From Paracoccus yibinensis (lineage in GTDB: Bacteria; Pseudomonadota; Alphaproteobacteria; Rhodobacterales; Rhodobacteraceae): DNA of 64,000 bases. The notes below the pieces were generated by a model. It did not search any database and was not told the DNA's origin. It worked only from the letters and a program-made list of their open reading frames with translations. The position numbers and the translations under genes were made by a program. Shown here one piece after another: positions 60,384 through 64,000 of the stretch. The stretch lies in NCBI RefSeq assembly GCF_030846195.1, contig NZ_JAVCWH010000003.1, positions 1 to 64,000 on the forward strand. The letters run 5' to 3'. Position 1 is the stretch's first letter; each line of letters begins with the position of its first letter.

Positions 60384-61027
60384 CGGATTCCCTCGCGGCC
60401 TTTAGCCCGAAGGTAATAGGCCCAGAGTCCACGAGCCGCAACCGCGCGCCAAGGCCGCCAGGGTTCCGCCATCCGCCGCAGGCCGGCCGCAGTGGGGCGG
60501 GCATCCAGACCATACATCATCCGCACGGCTTCTTGCAGGGCAAGATCGCCCGCCGCGAAGACGTCGGGCCGGCCAAGTGCCATCTTCAGATAGATCTCGG
60601 CAGTCCAGGCCCCGATGCCGGGCAGCGCGGTCAGGGTGGCGATGGCCTCGTCATCAGACATCGCCCGCAAGCCGTCCCAGTCCAGGCCGGCAGCCGCGAT
60701 CCCCTTCAGGTAACGGACCTTGGGACGTGACAGACCCGCCGCGCGCAAGGTTTCGTCGGGCGCGGCAAGGATCGCCTCGGGCGTCATCAGCCCCGCAGCC
60801 GCCAGCCGGGCCGAGATAGCGGCCGCGGCCGAGGTCGAGATCAGTTGCCCCACCACGGCATCGGCCAGGGCTTCGAAACCATCCGCGCGCCGCAACAGCG
60901 GCAGCGGGCCCAGATCCGGTGCGACCCGCGTCCAGACGGGGCAGACCGCGACCAGATGGGCCACGCCCTCGGCAAGGTCGTCTTCGGTCTGGATCAGTCG
61001 CGGCCCGCCCTGGGGCGCGTCAGTCAC
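60380..61027 (-). CDS. DNA-3-methyladenine glycosylase II (AlkA-like)
   Basis: This 215-residue HhH-GPD glycosylase has the helix-hairpin-helix LTALPGIGAWTAEIYLKMAL (about 130-149) and the catalytic Asp in FAAGDLALQEA. EALADAVVGQLISTSAAAAIS is the usual N-terminal helix pair. It removes alkylated bases in base excision repair. The start is a GTG at 61027, overlapping the end of the GntR gene by eight bases. It lacks the N-terminal beta domain of E. coli AlkA, as do many short members. Confidence 0.9.
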   Translation of the reverse strand: MTDAPQGGPRLIQTEDDLAEGVAHLVAVCPVWTRVAPDLGPLPLLRRADGFEALADAVVGQLISTSAAAAISARLAAAGLMTPEAILAAPDETLRAAGLSRPKVRYLKGIAAAGLDWDGLRAMSDDEAIATLTALPGIGAWTAEIYLKMALGRPDVFAAGDLALQEAVRMMYGLDARPTAAGLRRMAEPWRPWRAVAARGLWAYYLRAKGREGIR

Positions 61028-61646
61028 GGTCCACCGCCGCCTCCAGCTTCAGCCGCGTTTCCCAGGCCATCGAGATATGCTGCCGCAGCGCCTTGTCCGC
61101 CGCCGCCCCGTCGCCCACTGCTATGGCATCGACGATGCGCTTGTGTTCGGCAAGCGCGGTCTCGCCTCGCCCTTCGGCGGCAAGCGAGGTCTTGGCCATC
61201 AGCGCCATGGTCCGATGCACCAGGTCAAGCTGCTGGACCAGATAGCGGTTGTGGGATGCCAGATGGATCTGATGGTGGAAGCGCTTGTTGGCGCGGGCTA
61301 GGGCCTCGGGGTCGCGGACGGCCCGCTGGTCCTCGGCGACCATCTGGGCCAGGACGCGCACCTCCTCGGGGGTGGCATGGCGGGCAGCAAGGCGGGCGGC
61401 CAGGGCCTCAAGTTCGGCCCGGACGGTGTAAAGCTCGGCCAACTGATTGTGGTCCAGGGATGCCACGATCAGGCTGCGCCCGTCGCGCACCAGCATGGCC
61501 TGGGTTTCCAGCCGCTGCAAAGCCTCGCGCACGGGGGTGCGGCTGACGCCGAAGCGTTCGGCCAGTTCCGATTCGACCAGCCGGTCGCCGGGGCGATAGG
61601 TGCCGGCTTCGATCGCGGCCAGGATCAGGGAATATGCGTCCTTCAT
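61020..61646 (-). CDS. GntR-family regulator with FCD domain
   Basis: This 208-residue regulator has an N-terminal winged helix-turn-helix (about 5-65; LVESELAERFGVSRTPVREALQRLE) and a C-terminal FCD domain with the metal-binding Asp/His set visible in KRFHHQIHLASHN, EHKRIVDAI and LRQHISMAWE. FCD regulators usually sense small organic acids. ATG at 61646 gives the standard length. Overlap with the glycosylase and hydrolase genes indicates one transcript, but no obvious metabolic target lies next to it. Confidence 0.92.
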   Translation of the reverse strand: MKDAYSLILAAIEAGTYRPGDRLVESELAERFGVSRTPVREALQRLETQAMLVRDGRSLIVASLDHNQLAELYTVRAELEALAARLAARHATPEEVRVLAQMVAEDQRAVRDPEALARANKRFHHQIHLASHNRYLVQQLDLVHRTMALMAKTSLAAEGRGETALAEHKRIVDAIAVGDGAAADKALRQHISMAWETRLKLEAAVDRD

Positions 61647-61705
61647 GGGCCGCACGATTGGCCGGGCTTTGGCCGATTGCAAGGGCGCTGTTGCCGGGCT
61701 AGGCC

Positions 61706-62404
61706 ATGGCCATGGATTTCGCGCATGTCGATACCTGGATCTTCGATCTGGACAACACGCTCTACCCGCCGGACATGGCGCTGTTCCCGCAGATCGAATC
61801 GCGGATGACCGATTATGTCATGCGCACGCTGGCGGTCGAACGCGACGCCGCCGATCAGATGCGGCGCGACTGGTGGACGCGGCACGGGACGACGCTGGCG
61901 GGGCTGATGGCCGAACATGCCATCGACCCGCTGGCCTATCTTGCGGATGTCCACGACATCGATTTCGCACCCCTGCTGCCCGCCCCAGACCTGGCAGCCG
62001 CCATCGCTGCCCTGCCGGGGCGCAAGCTGGTCCATACCAACGGCGATTCCGCCTATGCGCAAAAGGTGCTGCGCGCACGCGGCCTGGGCCTGGTGGGCAG
62101 CGACGCGCCCGCCCCCATCTTCGAGGCGATCTACGGCATCGCCGAGACGCATTTCCATCCGAAGCCGCGCGAGGAGGCCTTTCGCATCGTGATCGACGCC
62201 GCGCGCATCGACCCCGCCCGCGCCGCCTTCTTCGAGGACGACCCCCGCAACCTGGCCTATCCCCACCGGGTCGGGATGCGCACGATCCTGGTCGGGCCGG
62301 GCCGCCACGGGCCGGATCTTCTGGCCGCGCCGGTGCCCGCCCATGTCGATCACCACATCCACGACCTGACTGCGTTCTTGCGTCGCATTGCGGCCAAGGG
62401 GTGA
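61706..62404 (+). CDS. HAD-family pyrimidine 5'-nucleotidase (SDT1-like)
   Basis: This 232-residue HAD hydrolase has motif I WIFDLDNTLYPPDMALF (nucleophile Asp near 14), motif II KLVHTNGDSAYAQKVLRARG and motif IV AAFFEDDPRNLAYPHRVGM. The sequence style DLDNTLYP and the small helical cap match the yeast SDT1/PHM8 pyrimidine nucleotidase branch. It would dephosphorylate UMP or CMP-like nucleotides. The ATG at 61706 lies in a divergent promoter region with the GntR gene. Confidence 0.88.
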   Translation: MAMDFAHVDTWIFDLDNTLYPPDMALFPQIESRMTDYVMRTLAVERDAADQMRRDWWTRHGTTLAGLMAEHAIDPLAYLADVHDIDFAPLLPAPDLAAAIAALPGRKLVHTNGDSAYAQKVLRARGLGLVGSDAPAPIFEAIYGIAETHFHPKPREEAFRIVIDAARIDPARAAFFEDDPRNLAYPHRVGMRTILVGPGRHGPDLLAAPVPAHVDHHIHDLTAFLRRIAAKG

Positions 62405-62449
62405 TTGCGCCACAATGGCCCCCGACGCGCGCCCATCCCGAGGCTTCCC

Positions 62450-62635
62450 ATGACCCATACTGCCGACCAAGGCGGAAATCGCCTGACGCTCCGTATCATC
62501 GCCCTGCTGCTGGCCGTTCTTGCGATTGCCGTTCTGGCCGTCATCCAGTTCGGCCTTCCCGTGCTTGGCCTGCTTGGCCTGATGCTGACCGTGGCCGTTT
62601 TCGCGGTCATGCTGATGTTCACCGCCGGGAACTGA
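62450..62635 (+). CDS. Small two-helix membrane protein, hypothetical
   Basis: This 61-residue protein has a short polar N-terminus (MTHTADQGGNR) and two hydrophobic helices (LRIIALLLAVLAIAVLAVIQF and LGLLGLMLTVAVFAVMLMF). CGAGG lies upstream of the ATG at 62450. It begins 45 bases after the nucleotidase gene and ends seven bases before the UbiH-like gene, so it is probably in the same transcript. No family is recognised. Confidence 0.6.
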   Translation: MTHTADQGGNRLTLRIIALLLAVLAIAVLAVIQFGLPVLGLLGLMLTVAVFAVMLMFTAGN

Positions 62636-62642
62636 ACGGCAC

Positions 62643-63842
62643 ATGGTGGCAGGCGACATCGATGCCGTCGATATCCTGGTGTCCGGCGGCGGCATCGCCG
62701 GGCTGATCGCCGCGGCGGCTTTCGGCGCGCAGGGATTTTCCACGATCTGCGTCGATCCGGCCCCCCCGGTCACGGATGAAGCGGCCGAAGGCGCCGACCT
62801 GCGCACCACGGCTTTCCTCACGCCCTCGGTCGCGCTGTTGCGGCGGATCGGGCTGTGGGACCGCCTGGCTCCTCATGCCACCCCGTTGCAGGTCATGCGC
62901 ATCGTCGATGCGGGCGGCGCCACGCCCGTCCCGCGCCTGACGCGGGATTTCGACGCGACGGAAATCGGCGACCAGCCTTTTGGCTGGAACCTGCCCAACT
63001 GGCTGCTGCGGCGCGAGATCACCGCCCGGCTGGCAGAGATGGACAATGTCCGCTTCCAACCCGGCACCGGCACGGCCGGCGTTCTGGTGCGCGATACGGG
63101 CGCCATCGTCACGCTGACGGATGGGCGGCGCATCCAGGCGCGGCTGCTGGTCGGCGCGGACGGGCGCGATTCGCCGGTGCGGCAGGCGCTTGGCATCGGG
63201 GTGCGGACCTTCCGCTATGGCCAGAAGGCGCTTGCCTTCGCCGTCACGCATGAAGTGCCGCATGGAAACATCTCGACCGAAATCCACCGATCGGGCGGGC
63301 CGTTCACGCTGGTGCCCCTGCCTGATCGCGATGGAAAGCCCTGCTCCGCCGTGGTCTGGATGGAAAACGGCCGAGAGGTCGCACGCCTTGCCGCCCTGCC
63401 CCCCGATGCCTTCGAGGCTGAACTGAACGCCCGGTCCGCCGGGGTTTTGGGGCCGCTGAGGCTGGTGACGCGCCTGACGCAATGGCCGATCATCAGCCAG
63501 ATCGCCGACCGCTTCACCGGTCCCCGCACTGCCCTGATTGCCGAGGCCGCGCATGTCGTGCCGCCCATCGGCGCCCAAGGCCTGAACATGAGCCTGGCCG
63601 ACCTGTCGTCGCTGCTGGACCTGTCGGGCGACGATCCGGGCAACCCCGACGGCCTGACAGCGTTCGACCGCGCCCGCCGTCCCGAAGCCTTCGCCCGGTT
63701 GCTGGGCATCGACGCGCTGAACCGCGCCAGCCAGGCATCCCTGCGCCCCTTGCGCGATCTGCGCGCGGCGGCGCTTGGCGGTCTTTACGGCATCGCCCCG
63801 GTGCGCCGCCTGATGATGCGCGCCGGACTGGGAATGCGCTAA
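62643..63842 (+). CDS. UbiH/COQ6-family FAD-dependent hydroxylase
   Basis: This 399-residue flavoprotein monooxygenase has the FAD-binding GGGIAGLIAAAAFGAQG motif at the start, the UbiH-type LRTTAFLTPSVALLRRIGLWD, RLLVGADGRDSPVRQALG with the GD motif, and the second FAD motif AHVVPPIGAQGLNMSLAD. The residues before it, ALIAEAAH, replace the common GDAAH. The family performs ring hydroxylation in ubiquinone synthesis; UbiH, UbiF, UbiI and UbiL members cannot be told apart reliably by eye. The ATG at 62643 gives the normal length. Confidence 0.87.
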   Translation: MVAGDIDAVDILVSGGGIAGLIAAAAFGAQGFSTICVDPAPPVTDEAAEGADLRTTAFLTPSVALLRRIGLWDRLAPHATPLQVMRIVDAGGATPVPRLTRDFDATEIGDQPFGWNLPNWLLRREITARLAEMDNVRFQPGTGTAGVLVRDTGAIVTLTDGRRIQARLLVGADGRDSPVRQALGIGVRTFRYGQKALAFAVTHEVPHGNISTEIHRSGGPFTLVPLPDRDGKPCSAVVWMENGREVARLAALPPDAFEAELNARSAGVLGPLRLVTRLTQWPIISQIADRFTGPRTALIAEAAHVVPPIGAQGLNMSLADLSSLLDLSGDDPGNPDGLTAFDRARRPEAFARLLGIDALNRASQASLRPLRDLRAAALGGLYGIAPVRRLMMRAGLGMR

Positions 63843-63859
63843 GCCCTTTCGCCGCCAGC

Positions 63860-64000
63860 CTACGCCGCCGCGCCGCGCAGCATCCGCAGCGGCTCCGTCC
63901 GCGACAGGCGCAACACATGGGCCATATAGGGCTGGGACAGGTCCTCGGCCCGCACCGCCGCATAAAGCCGCCGGATGATTCCGCCCCGCGTCAGCGGCAG
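63860..64000 (-). CDS. C-terminal end of an unidentified gene (partial)
   Basis: A leftward frame is open from the window edge to a TAG at 63860-63862, giving 46 residues beginning LPLTRGGIIRRLYAAVRAED and ending RMLRGAAA. The composition is Arg/Leu-rich and helical. Too little is present to identify the protein, but its convergent placement 17 bases after the UbiH-like gene and lack of competing frames make it a plausible gene end. Confidence 0.5.
   Translation of the reverse strand: MPLTRGGIIRRLYAAVRAEDLSQPYMAHVLRLSRTEPLRMLRGAAA

Overview
The window is GC-rich DNA from an alphaproteobacterium of the Rhodobacteraceae/Paracoccaceae, most likely Paracoccus or a close relative. Pointers are the aa3-type oxidase subunit IV micro-gene at 35374-35532, a DUF2794 gene, a Rhodobacteraceae-type HNH protein, two TRAP transporters of different classes, and short GC-rich palindromic repeats of the form CAAATATCC-CGGGGG. 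The genus is inferred from gene content and protein style, not from a marker gene. I saw no rRNA, tRNA or CRISPR array.

Region 1 (1-11.6 kb) looks like an accessory carbohydrate island. The 3' end of a KduD-like dehydrogenase gene comes first, then a decayed IS481-type transposase. Five leftward genes follow (fused DhaK-DhaL kinase, TIM-barrel isomerase, SDR dehydrogenase and a split transketolase), divergent from a DctPQM TRAP transporter, a 3-hydroxyisobutyrate-dehydrogenase-like reductase and a LysR regulator. An IS5-type remnant closes the right side. The set can import a small polyol, sugar or sugar acid, oxidise or isomerise it, phosphorylate it and pass it to transketolase; the substrate is unknown. 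Region 2 (11.6-14.8 kb) is a TAXI-type TRAP system with a strong terminator between the binding-protein and permease genes.

Region 3 (14.8-23.1 kb) is an envelope block: a FUSC-type membrane protein, an AI-2E-type permease, a small secreted protein, two secreted EF-hand proteins built from one repeated unit, a SurA-N-like protein, and an EnvZ/OmpR-type two-component system. The same tandem 8-bp box lies upstream of the regulator gene and of the SurA-like gene, which suggests the system controls the secreted-protein genes and itself. Region 4 (23.1-28.7 kb) is a compact overlapping operon for a caa3-type cytochrome oxidase: subunit II with fused cytochrome c, fused subunits I+III, a small membrane protein, a CtaG-like protein and a triheme cytochrome c. 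Subunit I lacks the usual K-channel lysine. About 1 kb of unassigned DNA follows.

Region 5 (29.8-64 kb) is mostly core metabolism and housekeeping: ETF-ubiquinone oxidoreductase, GreA, AzlCD, oxidase subunit IV, an MBL hydrolase with a DmdC-like acyl-CoA dehydrogenase, threonylcarbamoyl-AMP synthase, glutamate dehydrogenase, two tandem I78-like lipoproteins, HrpB, YcjX-YcjF, NagK-NagA, IlvD, an SMR exporter preceded by a clear guanidine-II riboswitch, SuhB, a DMT permease, a soluble lytic transglycosylase, DapA, an HNH protein, an AlkA-like glycosylase, a GntR regulator, a pyrimidine nucleotidase-like HAD protein and a UbiH-like hydroxylase. One of the three CAAATATCC palindromic repeats sits in frame inside hrpB and appears to be translated as a roughly 20-residue insertion.
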